A stretch of 18,721 nt of DNA, from positions 1-18,721 of the forward strand of contig VBEI01000123.1 of assembly GCA_005882715.1 (NCBI GenBank), given 5' to 3'. Source of the DNA: Chloroflexota bacterium. Its GTDB lineage: Bacteria > Chloroflexota > Dehalococcoidia > SM23-28-2 > RBG-16-64-32. A program made the position numbers and the translations under genes. Under the pieces are notes generated by a model, which ran no database searches, was not told the DNA's origin, and saw only the letters and a list, made by a program, of their open reading frames with translations. Shown piece after piece: positions 6,543-15,293 of the stretch (the first letter of the stretch is position 1; the number at the start of each line of letters is the position of its first letter).

Positions 6543-8542
6543 TTCGATTGACCGCAGCTCTCAAGATACCCAGGAACGGACAACAGCCTGTCCAACCGAA
6601 CTATCTGGTAGCCCTTTGCCCGTAGCCCCTCGATGATGCCAGGAAGGGCGTTCAAAGTCGCTGAGCGGTCAGTGTGCTCATCGGTGTCCTTTCCGTCATG
6701 GAGAAGGATAATCGAACCGGGCTTGACTGAATCGAGTACGCGCCGGGCGACCTCGTCGGGCGGCGGGTCCTTCCAATCCCTTGGTATGACATCCCATGTC
6801 ACCGTCTTCATACTGTGACTGGCGACGGCATGCAGTTGCCACGGAGTATGGAAGCCGTTAGGAGGACGATAGATGGCCGGACAGACGCCCGCCGCAGACG
6901 AAATGGCTCGCTCCGCCTTCCAGAGCTCAGCGTAGCCAGGGTCGACCACGGCATCGCTCTTGTGGTGCCGATACGAATGGTTCCCTATAAGGTGGCCCTG
7001 AGCGACAAGACTCCGGACGATTTCGGGATGCGATTCTGCATTCTTACCCACAGTGAAAAACGTGCCCTCCACGCCGTAACGGTCCAGCGTATCGGCGATC
7101 CGCAGTGTCCAGGGATCGTTTGGGCCATCGTCGAATGTAATGGCCACTTCCATCCGATCGCGCGGGCCGTGGGTCAGCATCTGCCCGTACAATTGCGATC
7201 CTGGTTGCCAGGCGAGATAGACCGCGATCACCGGAAAGCCCAGGCTAAAAACGAGCCCACCCTTTGCGCTGAAAGCCAGTATGGTGCGCAAAGGACGCCG
7301 GCCAATACCAACCTGAGGCGTTTTCGACCAGACCGGCGGCACAATCGCGATCACCGCCGCAACGGCGGCTAGCCCCCCGGCCAGCCAAAGAGCGGGCGCG
7401 GGTCCACCTGCTTGATTGAGCGCACCGCCGAGGGCAGGCCCAACCGCATGTCCGATACTTTCCATGGTTAGGAACCAGCCGAGGAGCGTTGCCGTCTCGC
7501 CGCTCTGCGCTAAATCCATCGCCATCGCGCTCGCAGAAGGCATTGCGAGTGCCAGACCGACCGCCGTTAACGTTGCCAGTAGTACAACCGCGCCTGTGTC
7601 GGTCGAGGCTGAAAGGCCCCACACGCCGACGGTTACGGCCAGAAAACCTGCGCCGAGTACCGGGATCCGCCCGACGCGATCTGCCAAAGAGCCACTGAGA
7701 AGCACTGCGCAAGCGGCCGCAGCGGCTGCGGGCGCGAACAGGACCAGCTCCTCGCGCACGGAGACGTGTAGAGAAGTTCGGCCGTAGCTGCCGAATACAG
7801 CAATCAGAGCCCCAAGGGTCGCGCCTTGAAGCAGGAAGATCAGAGAAAACGCCGACCGACGAGGAGACTTCAACAGACGCAGCCACGCGAGCGGACGCGA
7901 TCCTCCAGTTTGAGCTTCGGGTTTTATCGGGGGGGCATTCGGGAACCAGCCGACGAACAGGAGCGCAGACAGCAAGGCGCACACGGAGATTGTAATCGCC
8001 GCCAGATAGGGGAAAGCGGGGGGAAGGATAAGACCGAGCCCCAGGGCAGTTGCCACAGCTGCGCCGGTCGCCACCGTCATCCCCGCAGAGAGACGCGCCC
8101 GCTCATCTTCAGCGAATTCTGCTGCCGCCATGCTGAAGACGGAGGGCCAAATGGCTGCGGCGCCGAGGCCATATAGCGCGGCCCCCGCGACGCCTAAAAG
8201 CGGTTGAGCAGCCGCCAGTAGCATCGCCGCCTGTCCCACGACTGCCAGACAGAGACCGCCGAAGAGGCCCCGTTTAGGACCCAGGCGATCGATCAGATGC
8301 CCCGCTGGGAGCTGCCCTATAAGTTTCGCCGCCCCGTAAGCGGCCAGAACGTATCCGGCGATTGCCTCGCTGGCCTGGTACTGTTCAGGCAGGTAAGACT
8401 GGACTGCGACGAGCAGCGTGAAAACCAGCCCGGCGTCGACCGTGAAGGTGAGCAGCGCGTATTTGCGCGTGCGGCGCTCTCCCAGTGGACGCAGCCGTGC
8501 GAGCATATTCGATAGCGGAGATCGAAGAGTCAGAGTGGACAT
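6539..8542 (-). CDS. MFS transporter fused to NodB-type polysaccharide deacetylase
   Basis: A 667-aa two-domain protein. Residues about 27-405 form a 12-helix major facilitator transporter with motif A at 81-92 (GHLIDRLGPKRG). A further hydrophobic segment at about 421-446 precedes a NodB domain at about 463-660. The deacetylase motifs are complete: TFDDGP (469-474), the metal site H522/H526 in HSYRH, RPPNG (559-563), D584 with DW (589-590), and LLHD (613-616). With a 12-helix transporter whose ends are inside, the thirteenth helix would place the deacetylase outside the membrane, where it could remove acetyl groups from an exported or lipid-linked N-acetylated glycan. Both parts are in one uninterrupted frame. 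The start overlaps the glycosyltransferase by 13 bp and the end overlaps the epimerase by 4 bp. The fusion is seen; topology and substrate are inferred. Confidence 0.92.
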   Translation of the reverse strand: MSTLTLRSPLSNMLARLRPLGERRTRKYALLTFTVDAGLVFTLLVAVQSYLPEQYQASEAIAGYVLAAYGAAKLIGQLPAGHLIDRLGPKRGLFGGLCLAVVGQAAMLLAAAQPLLGVAGAALYGLGAAAIWPSVFSMAAAEFAEDERARLSAGMTVATGAAVATALGLGLILPPAFPYLAAITISVCALLSALLFVGWFPNAPPIKPEAQTGGSRPLAWLRLLKSPRRSAFSLIFLLQGATLGALIAVFGSYGRTSLHVSVREELVLFAPAAAAAACAVLLSGSLADRVGRIPVLGAGFLAVTVGVWGLSASTDTGAVVLLATLTAVGLALAMPSASAMAMDLAQSGETATLLGWFLTMESIGHAVGPALGGALNQAGGPAPALWLAGGLAAVAAVIAIVPPVWSKTPQVGIGRRPLRTILAFSAKGGLVFSLGFPVIAVYLAWQPGSQLYGQMLTHGPRDRMEVAITFDDGPNDPWTLRIADTLDRYGVEGTFFTVGKNAESHPEIVRSLVAQGHLIGNHSYRHHKSDAVVDPGYAELWKAERAISSAAGVCPAIYRPPNGFHTPWQLHAVASHSMKTVTWDVIPRDWKDPPPDEVARRVLDSVKPGSIILLHDGKDTDEHTDRSATLNALPGIIEGLRAKGYQIVRLDRLLSVPGYLESCGQSK

Positions 8543-10599
8543 TGCGACAATGAAGATGGCTTGTGCTGCCCGGCTACGAACCGCTGAATGTTATAGACGA
8601 CAAACCGGCCCCCAGGATCCGCATACGTGATGCTGGCTTGCCCGCGGGCGACGAGCGAACTCAAGAGATCGCCTTCATTGAAGTGCAGTCGGCGTTCCCA
8701 TACCCGTTCGACGACAACGAAATCGACCCGCTTGAAAGCCGTGTAACAGGCGTACTGCTCCATGTTCCACGGCCTGTGGAACGTACTCTCAGTAAAGAAC
8801 TCGTTCGAAAGCACCGCGCCGTGGCGGATGAATCGGTACATCCCGTCCTCGCGCTCGCTTGGTTCCAGCACGCGGTAGGTCATACCCGGTTGAAACTCCG
8901 GTGAGGCGAAGAACGCAGCATAGACATCCGAGCTGTCGTGAACGACACCCCAATAGCCGCTGGGGGCGCGGTAGAAGCCAATAAAGCCACCAAGCATGAA
9001 CACCCCGAGCGCGCTGCTCGCGAAACCGAGTCCAAGGGCTGGACGATAGTTCCGGCGCAACCAGGGGGCGACCCATGATAGGACAAACGGCGCCGCGAAC
9101 CACGACCCGCGGCTGACGATAGACGAGATAGTCGTCCGAACGAAGGCGGTAGGCTCTTCGTTTACGGCGGGGGTTGAAAGAGTCATCCAATAGACCGGAA
9201 CGAGCGCCAAACCAACAGGCACAACTAAGAGCAGTAACTCCCTCGCGCGTTCTCGATGCAACCCTGTGTAGATGGCGAGGTAGAGGCCGCTGGTGAGCGA
9301 GCCGATCACCGGGTGGCTGCTGATGGTGAGCCAGAGTAGAAGGGCAGCGACGACTGTCCTTCGGCGTTCGAACGCTGAAACGAAAAGGAAGAAGAAGAGC
9401 GCGCACCATACAGTCGCGAATTGAAATGCGAAGACGGAATCAATGAAGAATGGGTTGATCAGAAAGAGAAGAATCATCCATGGGTCTCGCATTACAGGTC
9501 GAGCTAGTCCGGCTGCCCAAACCGTGCCGGCGACCCCAATTCCCATGAGCAAACTGACTGACCAGTTTCCCAGGATCGGGTATGTCAAGGCACCCGCGAG
9601 GTAGGGCACGATCGCATACGGAAACGTCACCGCGCTCCCGCCGTCCAAAAGCGAGATATGTAATGGCAACCGCCCGTGGTGGAATATCTGGTCGCTCAAG
9701 TACCAGACGTGGGCGTAGTTGTGCATAGAATCAGAAGCTAGGAAGAGCGATGTGCGGAGGATGTCGCCGACGGCAAACGCGAGTCCGAGCAAAACGAGCG
9801 CGGGCAAAACCTTGACCGAGAGGGCCGGCATATCCGATGGCTTGTGGCGGCCGGCAAAAACGCGCCACCAGGCGCCGATCATGGCGAGCGCATCGATGAT
9901 TCCATCACGGATGCTCGTCCGTGACCGTTGGACCGGCACTGGCACAATCACGTCGTTCGATACTCTATAGCCCAGGCGGGGCAGTACGACGGCAACCTCA
10001 ACCGTCTCGCTGTACCGGTATCCGTGGTAGTACTTCAGCGCGTCGATGAGGGGACCTGCTCTGAATACTCGGTACCCAGATTCGACGTCATAGAAACGGA
10101 TGCCGGCCCACAGCGAGGCCCACCAGGTAAGTAGGTTGTTGCCGGTCCGCTTAAGCACGCTATAGCCTGAAAGATCTCGACGCGCGACGGCGGCATCGAA
10201 TCCTTCGTCAGTCACGCGGCGCATAAGTCGCTCGAGATCAGCCGGGTTGTGCTGTCCATCGGCATCGACCGTGATGATCAGGTCATCAGCGCTGAGTTCG
10301 CCTGCTGCTACGAGTCCGGCTATCTCCTTGAAGGCGGCGTAGTATGCCGCGGACAGGCCCCGGTTGCGTTTGAAGAAGATCGTGTGCGCGGATCGCCGGT
10401 GACGCACCCAGGCGATGATCAGCTCTCGCGAGCCGTCCGTTGACCCGTCCTCGACGACAACGATTTGGTCCACTAGCCGCTCCAGCTCATCAAGGACCTG
10501 GACGACCGTGTCCTCTTCGTTGTATACGGGGACGACGGCAATCCGGCGGGGCGTTGTAACTGCGGATCTCGCCTGTTGGGCGCGCTGGACCGTATTCAT
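8530..10599 (-). CDS. GT2 glycosyltransferase fused to polytopic membrane domain
   Basis: A 689-aa protein. Residues about 17-230 are a family GT2, DPM1/DPMS-like transferase: VPVYNEED, then VVVEDGSTDGS (D51, D55), then the metal-binding D112-A-D114 and ESGYRVFR. A long membrane part follows from about 261 to 550 with roughly nine helices. Its first loop (SDSMHNY) resembles the acidic loop after the first helix in GT-C type transferases and in related uncharacterised membrane families. The C-terminal 120 residues are a soluble, probably extracytoplasmic domain. The first part would load a sugar from a nucleotide donor onto a polyprenyl phosphate; the membrane part may use that lipid-sugar on the other side. 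Its ATG overlaps the upstream SDR stop by ATGA. GT-C membership is a suggestion only. Confidence 0.88.
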   Translation of the reverse strand: MNTVQRAQQARSAVTTPRRIAVVPVYNEEDTVVQVLDELERLVDQIVVVEDGSTDGSRELIIAWVRHRRSAHTIFFKRNRGLSAAYYAAFKEIAGLVAAGELSADDLIITVDADGQHNPADLERLMRRVTDEGFDAAVARRDLSGYSVLKRTGNNLLTWWASLWAGIRFYDVESGYRVFRAGPLIDALKYYHGYRYSETVEVAVVLPRLGYRVSNDVIVPVPVQRSRTSIRDGIIDALAMIGAWWRVFAGRHKPSDMPALSVKVLPALVLLGLAFAVGDILRTSLFLASDSMHNYAHVWYLSDQIFHHGRLPLHISLLDGGSAVTFPYAIVPYLAGALTYPILGNWSVSLLMGIGVAGTVWAAGLARPVMRDPWMILLFLINPFFIDSVFAFQFATVWCALFFFLFVSAFERRRTVVAALLLWLTISSHPVIGSLTSGLYLAIYTGLHRERARELLLLVVPVGLALVPVYWMTLSTPAVNEEPTAFVRTTISSIVSRGSWFAAPFVLSWVAPWLRRNYRPALGLGFASSALGVFMLGGFIGFYRAPSGYWGVVHDSSDVYAAFFASPEFQPGMTYRVLEPSEREDGMYRFIRHGAVLSNEFFTESTFHRPWNMEQYACYTAFKRVDFVVVERVWERRLHFNEGDLLSSLVARGQASITYADPGGRFVVYNIQRFVAGQHKPSSLSQCPL

Positions 10600-11540
10600 G
10601 CTGTGGGAACTGTGGCCACCGCCTCCTCGCCCAGCCGTTCCACAAGCCAGGGCACCGTCCGCTTCATGCCCTCCTCGAAATCGATCTGCGGCCTCCAGTC
10701 GAGCTGTCGCCGCGCCTTCTGGCTCGAAACATCCCTCCCCGCATAATCACCCGCGCGCGCCGGGATGAATTCGATTTCGCTTCGACATCTGGTCAGGCGC
10801 AGCACCGTCTCAGCGATGCGGAGGATCGTTACCTTCTCGCTTCCATCAAGGTTGTACGTTTGGTTGACCGCTACCTCGCCGAGCGCCGACACATGCCCAC
10901 GCGCCAGGTCTTCTACGTAAATAAATTTCCGATGCTGGCTGCCGTCACCACTGATCGTCAGGGCCTCCCCTCGCAACGCCTTGCGCACAAACACCGGCAT
11001 GACAAGGGAGAAACGCATCCTTGGCCCGTACGGAATGCCGTAGCGCAGGATTGTGAATGGAAGCTTATGCATGCTCCAGTAATCGTGGCAGAGCATCTCG
11101 GCGGCAATTTTGGAGGTCGTATATACGTGACGCGCTGCGGAGATGTCCATAGCTGCAGCTTCATCGACAGTATCAGAATCCGAAGGCTGCGCCGACGAAT
11201 AAACCCAGACCGTGCTGGCGAGCACAAACCGCTTGACCCCGTTCAAACGTGCGGCTTCAAGGGCGCGGAGAGTTCCCGTCACGTTGAGATCGATGGCGCC
11301 CGCCGGGTCGGCGACAACATCGTTTACATCGGCCACCGCCGCCAGGTGGTAAAGCACATCCACGCCGGCGCACGCCGCGTTTAAGCTCGCCCCATCCAGC
11401 ACACTGGCTTCGCGAAATTCAACGTCATCTCGGTCTGGAACCCGTACATCGATGACCGCCACATCGTGGCCCGCCCCCGCGAGCGCATCCACCACATGCG
11501 ATCCGATGAAGCCGGAAGCGCCTGTAATCCCTATTCGCAT
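10596..11540 (-). CDS. Extended SDR, NAD-dependent sugar epimerase/dehydratase
   Basis: A 314-aa protein with the start at the ATG at 11540, which puts the Rossmann motif TGASGFIG at residues 6-13 as usual; an upstream in-frame start at 11561 would add seven residues inside the aminotransferase gene. The catalytic S109/T110 (LAST) and Y140-x-x-x-K144 (YTTSK) are present, and RYGIPYGPR and HRKFIYVEDLARGH are typical of nucleotide-sugar epimerases and dehydratases. Only one base separates its ATG from the aminotransferase stop codon (TGAGATG), so translation is likely to be coupled. With that neighbour it may prepare the keto-sugar the aminotransferase uses, but classic 4,6-dehydratase is not more supported than epimerase. 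Confidence 0.9.
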   Translation of the reverse strand: MRIGITGASGFIGSHVVDALAGAGHDVAVIDVRVPDRDDVEFREASVLDGASLNAACAGVDVLYHLAAVADVNDVVADPAGAIDLNVTGTLRALEAARLNGVKRFVLASTVWVYSSAQPSDSDTVDEAAAMDISAARHVYTTSKIAAEMLCHDYWSMHKLPFTILRYGIPYGPRMRFSLVMPVFVRKALRGEALTISGDGSQHRKFIYVEDLARGHVSALGEVAVNQTYNLDGSEKVTILRIAETVLRLTRCRSEIEFIPARAGDYAGRDVSSQKARRQLDWRPQIDFEEGMKRTVPWLVERLGEEAVATVPTA

Positions 11541-11541
11541 C

Positions 11542-12690
11542 TCAATCCCCAACCGCGGCATTCGCCGTCTGCATCAACTCCACAGCGTGGTCCAGTGAAT
11601 CCACAACGTACTCCGCGTCCTCTGATTCCATTCTTGCCGAAATCGGAAGGCAGATGTGCTCGGCGCAGATCCGCTCTGCTTGAAGCAGCCGTCCGGCCGG
11701 ATAGCCTCGGAAGACCGGCTGCAGGTGGCACGGCGTTTCGTAGACCTCGCCGCTCAATCCTACGTCGAACTTATCGCGCAACGCTGTCTTCAGCGCAGCG
11801 CGGTCAATGGCCGGATCCAGCAAAGCTATGTACTTGTAGTAGTTGGAGCGAACGCCACGAGGCACAGTCAAGGGGCGAACGCCTTCGCGACGTCCGCTCA
11901 GACGACGATCATAGACGTCAGCGATACGACGCCGGCGTTGGATGAATTCCGGGAGGCGCCGCAACTGCGCCCGGCCGATGATTGCGTGCGGTTCGCTCAT
12001 CCGCCAATTGTAGCCAAGGCGAACGTGGTAGTTGGTCGTGAATCCTTCCTTCCCCTGGTCTCTATAGATAAGAGCCTCATGATAAATAGCCTCATCGCTG
12101 GTCGTAATCATTCCTCCTTCGCAGCTGGTCATCACCTTCGTTGGGTAGAAGGAAAAGGCTGCCGCAACTCCAAAGCTGCCCGCCGGTCGACCGCCAAGCG
12201 TCGAGCCTTGCGCGTGCGCGGCATCCTCGATCAACGGCACACCGACTTGCTTGCAGACATCGGAAATTTCTGAGATGCGGGGAGTGATCAAGCCCCCAAT
12301 ATGCACGACGATGATGGCCGCAGTATTTGCGTTAAGACATTCCCGCAGGCTACCCAAATCGAGGGCGAAGCTGCCTGGCTCACAGTCGGCGAACCGCACA
12401 CGTCCGCCGGCATGAATAACCGCGGCCGCAGTCGCAAAGAACGTGTTGGTCGGGACGATCACCTCTCGGTTTTGCACTCCGATCGCCCGGAGGATGATCT
12501 CGAGAGCGCTCGTGCCGCTGTTTACGGCAACCGCGTACGGCACCCGGCAAAGGGCTGCGAACTCTTCCTCGAACTGCCGGCCGTTCTGGCCAAGAGTGAG
12601 CGCTCCTGTCCTCAGGCACTCACTTATTTCCTCGGTAATATTCGATATATCTTCGTTCGAAAATGAAATAGATGCGGGAGGAACTCTCAT
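11542..12690 (-). CDS. DegT/DnrJ/EryC1-family PLP aminotransferase
   Basis: A 382-aa sugar aminotransferase of the DegT/DnrJ/EryC1/StrS family. Motifs seen are SGTSA (58-62) for phosphate binding, D156 in LIEDAAHA for the pyridine nitrogen, and K185 in FYPTKVM, the Schiff-base lysine, followed by CEGGMI. The family transfers an amino group from glutamate or glutamine to a keto group of an NDP-sugar, giving amino sugars for LPS-like glycans, glycoproteins or natural products. Length matches the usual 370-400. AAAGGTG sits 5 nt before the ATG. It is the first gene of the overlapping glycan operon and begins 97 bp after the histidine kinase stop codon, so read-through from the kinase genes is possible. 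A deacetylase later in the operon fits an amino-sugar pathway. Confidence 0.94.
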   Translation of the reverse strand: MRVPPASISFSNEDISNITEEISECLRTGALTLGQNGRQFEEEFAALCRVPYAVAVNSGTSALEIILRAIGVQNREVIVPTNTFFATAAAVIHAGGRVRFADCEPGSFALDLGSLRECLNANTAAIIVVHIGGLITPRISEISDVCKQVGVPLIEDAAHAQGSTLGGRPAGSFGVAAAFSFYPTKVMTSCEGGMITTSDEAIYHEALIYRDQGKEGFTTNYHVRLGYNWRMSEPHAIIGRAQLRRLPEFIQRRRRIADVYDRRLSGRREGVRPLTVPRGVRSNYYKYIALLDPAIDRAALKTALRDKFDVGLSGEVYETPCHLQPVFRGYPAGRLLQAERICAEHICLPISARMESEDAEYVVDSLDHAVELMQTANAAVGD

Positions 12691-12787
12691 CGCACACCTT
12701 TCTGCTAACCCAGAACGCCACGAAGAGCGCCTGATTAACTACATTGCAACTGTAGCGGCGCTCGAACCCTCAAACCTTAAGAAACCA

Positions 12788-14185
12788 CTAAGGAACGGGT
12801 AATAAATCCCGAAACCGCCTGCCGGAGCGCTGAGAAGCGGGCAACTCGACGGTGAACGTTGTGCCACCGGGCCGCGATTCGACACTGATATCGCCGCCGA
12901 GCCCTTCGACGACGTACTTTACGATCGACAGGCCAAGTCCGACGCCTTCCCGATGCACCCTACTGGCCTCGGCTCCTCGATAGAAACGATCGAAGATCCT
13001 GGGCAACTCCTCGGCAGAAATGCCGATTCCAGAGTCACGCACGCTTAATCTTGCTCGTCCGTTCTGCTTGTTGAGGGACACGATGACGCCGCCGCCGTCA
13101 GGCGAGTAGTTGAGCGCGTTCTCGAGCAGGTTCCGTATGACCTGCTGCAACCTTTGCGCATCACCTTGCACCATGAGACTAGGGGCAATGTTCACTTGCA
13201 ATGAGGCCGTCGGCTCAGCGAACTGCATCCGCGATGCTTCTTCGCTGCATAGGCGTGAGAAATCGACGGGTGCACGCTCAAGCGACTGCGCTCTATCCCG
13301 GTTGAGCAGCAATAGATCACCGACGAGAGAGGTCATCGCGCTCGCCTCACGGGACATGCGCTCCAGGCAAGCCGCGCGGTCCCCTTCGGGTAGCTCCGGA
13401 TCACGGAGGATATAGAGATTCGTTCGCAGTATGGTCAATGGGCGGCGAAGCTCATGAGACGCCTCCGCCAAAAACCGGCTGTGCGCCGCGAGCGTCTGCT
13501 CTATGCGCTGGATGAGATCATTGAACGTCGCCGTGAGCTCCCCAATCTCATCTTTTGTCGGACGTTCGATCAGCCGTTGGCTGAAATCGCTCGTACGCTC
13601 GACCCGGCGGGCCACGCGCGAGACCTCCCGGATCGGGTCAAGCGCGCGTCCCGCAATGAAGTAAGCCGGAAGCGAAGTTACCAATAGCGCGAGGATACCT
13701 CCGATGAGGAGAGTGCCGCGGATTTCAGTCAGTGCTTCATCCGTTTCATTCATTGGACGAGCGACCTCAATGCTTCCTCCACTGTGAGAGCCGGAATCGA
13801 TGGGCATATGAAGAAGGCGGAGCTGTTGCTGCGCCACCTTGCGCTCGTACACTGCCGGCTCGTTCGGCGAGCCGCCGCGGGGAAGAACATCGGGAGAGCC
13901 TCGGAACGACGAATAGAGCACTTGGCCTGAGGAGTCCCGGATCTGAAACAGGAGCCCCGCGGCCTCCTCCATCTCCAACGCCTGACGGCTGCTCTCAATC
14001 AGTGCTTCGTCCAGCGTTCCTGGTGGCAAGGTAGCGAGGATCGAATTCGCCTGGGCTTCTAAGCCATCGTCCAGGCTGCCGTAGATACGCGTGCTGGCCA
14101 GGAAGTTGACCGTGATCGCGAAGCCGGCGAGGACTACTGCGACCAGTGCCACGCAGAGCAGGGTGATACGAAGCCGAAGAGACAT
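12788..14185 (-). CDS. Sensor histidine kinase
   Basis: A 465-aa membrane kinase. Helix 1 is at 8-30, an outer sensor domain at about 31-156 of unknown ligand, helix 2 at 157-178, then a HAMP linker to about 230. The dimerisation domain has H244 in SHELRRPLT, and the ATPase domain has the N box with N356 (NLLENALNY), G1 DSGIGI (384-389), the F box FDRFYRG (398-404) and G2 GVGLGLS (414-420). All parts needed for autophosphorylation are present. In many relatives the H box reads SHELRTPL, so the second Arg is a small departure. It lies 6 bp after the response regulator gene and forms a pair with it, and precedes the glycan operon on the same strand. Confidence 0.95.
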   Translation of the reverse strand: MSLRLRITLLCVALVAVVLAGFAITVNFLASTRIYGSLDDGLEAQANSILATLPPGTLDEALIESSRQALEMEEAAGLLFQIRDSSGQVLYSSFRGSPDVLPRGGSPNEPAVYERKVAQQQLRLLHMPIDSGSHSGGSIEVARPMNETDEALTEIRGTLLIGGILALLVTSLPAYFIAGRALDPIREVSRVARRVERTSDFSQRLIERPTKDEIGELTATFNDLIQRIEQTLAAHSRFLAEASHELRRPLTILRTNLYILRDPELPEGDRAACLERMSREASAMTSLVGDLLLLNRDRAQSLERAPVDFSRLCSEEASRMQFAEPTASLQVNIAPSLMVQGDAQRLQQVIRNLLENALNYSPDGGGVIVSLNKQNGRARLSVRDSGIGISAEELPRIFDRFYRGAEASRVHREGVGLGLSIVKYVVEGLGGDISVESRPGGTTFTVELPASQRSGRRFRDLLPVP

Positions 14186-14191
14186 CGGCGT

Positions 14192-14923
14192 CTATTCCTT
14201 CAAAACGTAGCCGATTCCGCGCACGGTATGGATCAACCGGGGTTGACCTTCCCCTTCCAACTTCTGCCGAAGGTTGGCAATGTGTACTTCAAGGCTGCCT
14301 GAAGCCGAATCCGCCCAGGCAGGCCCCCATACCGAAAGAATCAGGTCGTCGCGTTTATGAACGGTCTCAGGAGCTTCGAGGAGGATCTGTAGGATCCGGA
14401 ACTCCGTAGGAGTGAGCGAAAGCTCTCGGTCGCCACGGCGAGCGACCCACGTTCGGTCGTCCAAAGAGACGTCGGCGTATGTGTGCTCCCCGCTTATCGG
14501 TTGACGCTCGCGGGCGCGGCGGCGCAGCGCAAGCAGCCGCGCCACAAGCTCGTCGAGGTCGAACGGCTTCACGAGGTAGTCGTCGGCCCCGGCCTCAAAT
14601 CCGGCAAGGCGGTCGACCACGGCATCTCTAGCGCTAAGCATTAGCACCGGTGCCGAAGTGCTGTTGCGGAGCAGCCTGAGCGCCGTCACTCCATCCATCC
14701 CGGGCATCATGACGTCCAGGACGATGAGTTCAATGGAGGGCTCTCGTTGAATGAGCTCAAAAGCTTCGCCTGGTCCATCAGCAGTGCATACACGGAACCC
14801 GCGTCGTCCCAGCGCTAGGTTAAGCGCAGCCAGGAGGCTCCTGTCATCATCCACGATCAGTACCTGCGGCTGATCTTCTAGCGGCAGACCCGGTGTTGCA
14901 GGTGCGCGCAGCTTGTTACTCAC
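14192..14923 (-). CDS. OmpR-family response regulator
   Basis: A 243-aa regulator started at the GTG at 14923, which has a TAGGCGAG-like ribosome site; an in-frame TTG at 14974 would add 17 residues without family likeness. The receiver domain has the acidic cluster D25-D27 (IVDDD), phospho-acceptor D70 (LIVLDVMMPG), S97 and K119. The C-terminal winged-helix domain carries SLTPTEFRIL, a recognition helix near SLEVHIANLR, and the RGIGYVL end. It should be phosphorylated by the kinase encoded next, then bind promoter DNA. The untranslated stretch before it holds one copy of a 70-nt element also found before the RND gene, which suggests shared control. Confidence 0.95.
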   Translation of the reverse strand: MSNKLRAPATPGLPLEDQPQVLIVDDDRSLLAALNLALGRRGFRVCTADGPGEAFELIQREPSIELIVLDVMMPGMDGVTALRLLRNSTSAPVLMLSARDAVVDRLAGFEAGADDYLVKPFDLDELVARLLALRRRARERQPISGEHTYADVSLDDRTWVARRGDRELSLTPTEFRILQILLEAPETVHKRDDLILSVWGPAWADSASGSLEVHIANLRQKLEGEGQPRLIHTVRGIGYVLKE

Positions 14924-15116
14924 GTCTCGCCTAAATTCTAATCGGATTCGTCGGTCAGAAGACAGACCGCCCAAGAGAGAAGCCTTGCCTATAAATCGAT
15001 GCCGGAGTACTCAGATGTCCGGTGAAGGATTTACCGCAAAATGCGAGATCAACTTTACTGGGCCGGCGAGCGGCTTCTCTTTTGATTCTCTTCTCAAGAC
15101 CTGATAAGGTGTACGG
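14924..15116. other. Leader region of the response regulator gene
   Basis: No gene seen. Read on the minus strand it is the untranslated stretch between the hairpin-box element and the GTG start. I found no convincing -35/-10 pair, so the promoter may lie within or upstream of the element. Confidence 0.4.
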
Positions 15117-15186
15117 AGCAAGAGGTGCTCCACGCTACGGACCCCACTTGCAATAAGTCCTCAGCGGTGTCGGCCGCTGAGGACTA
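15117..15186 (-). repeat. 70-nt hairpin-box element, copy 1
   Basis: Read on the minus strand this is a 12-bp hairpin (15185-15174 with 15167-15156, 6-nt loop) followed by TTATTGC and then a conserved box holding GTCCGTAGC and GGAGCACCT. It matches 16458-16528 on the plus strand at about 64 of 71 aligned positions, including the loop. It lies between the lipoprotein stop codon and the response regulator. The conserved part beyond the hairpin goes further than a terminator needs. No target-site duplication is visible at the outer ends. Confidence 0.85.
15151..15185 (-). terminator. Likely terminator of the lipoprotein gene
   Basis: The 12-bp stem of element copy 1 is followed on the minus strand by TTATT, a weak T-tract. 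It is about 110 bp beyond the lipoprotein stop codon and is the first strong hairpin met by that transcript. Confidence 0.5.
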
Positions 15187-15293
15187 CCTCTTTCGGGGAG
15201 TTATCTCCAACCGATAATCTTCACAGGACGTTCCGACACTGTTTAGGCTTCAGGCGAAGTTGCCATTCAACTGAAGTGGGCATGACGCCCCAG

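Noticed and set aside
7245..7982. Minus-strand 245-codon frame within the MFS gene
   Set aside because: Arg- and Ser-rich shadow of the MFS frame with no domain likeness.
8789..9409. Minus-strand 206-codon frame within the glycosyltransferase gene
   Set aside because: Shadow frame rich in Arg and Ser; the overlapping membrane-protein frame is clearly coding.
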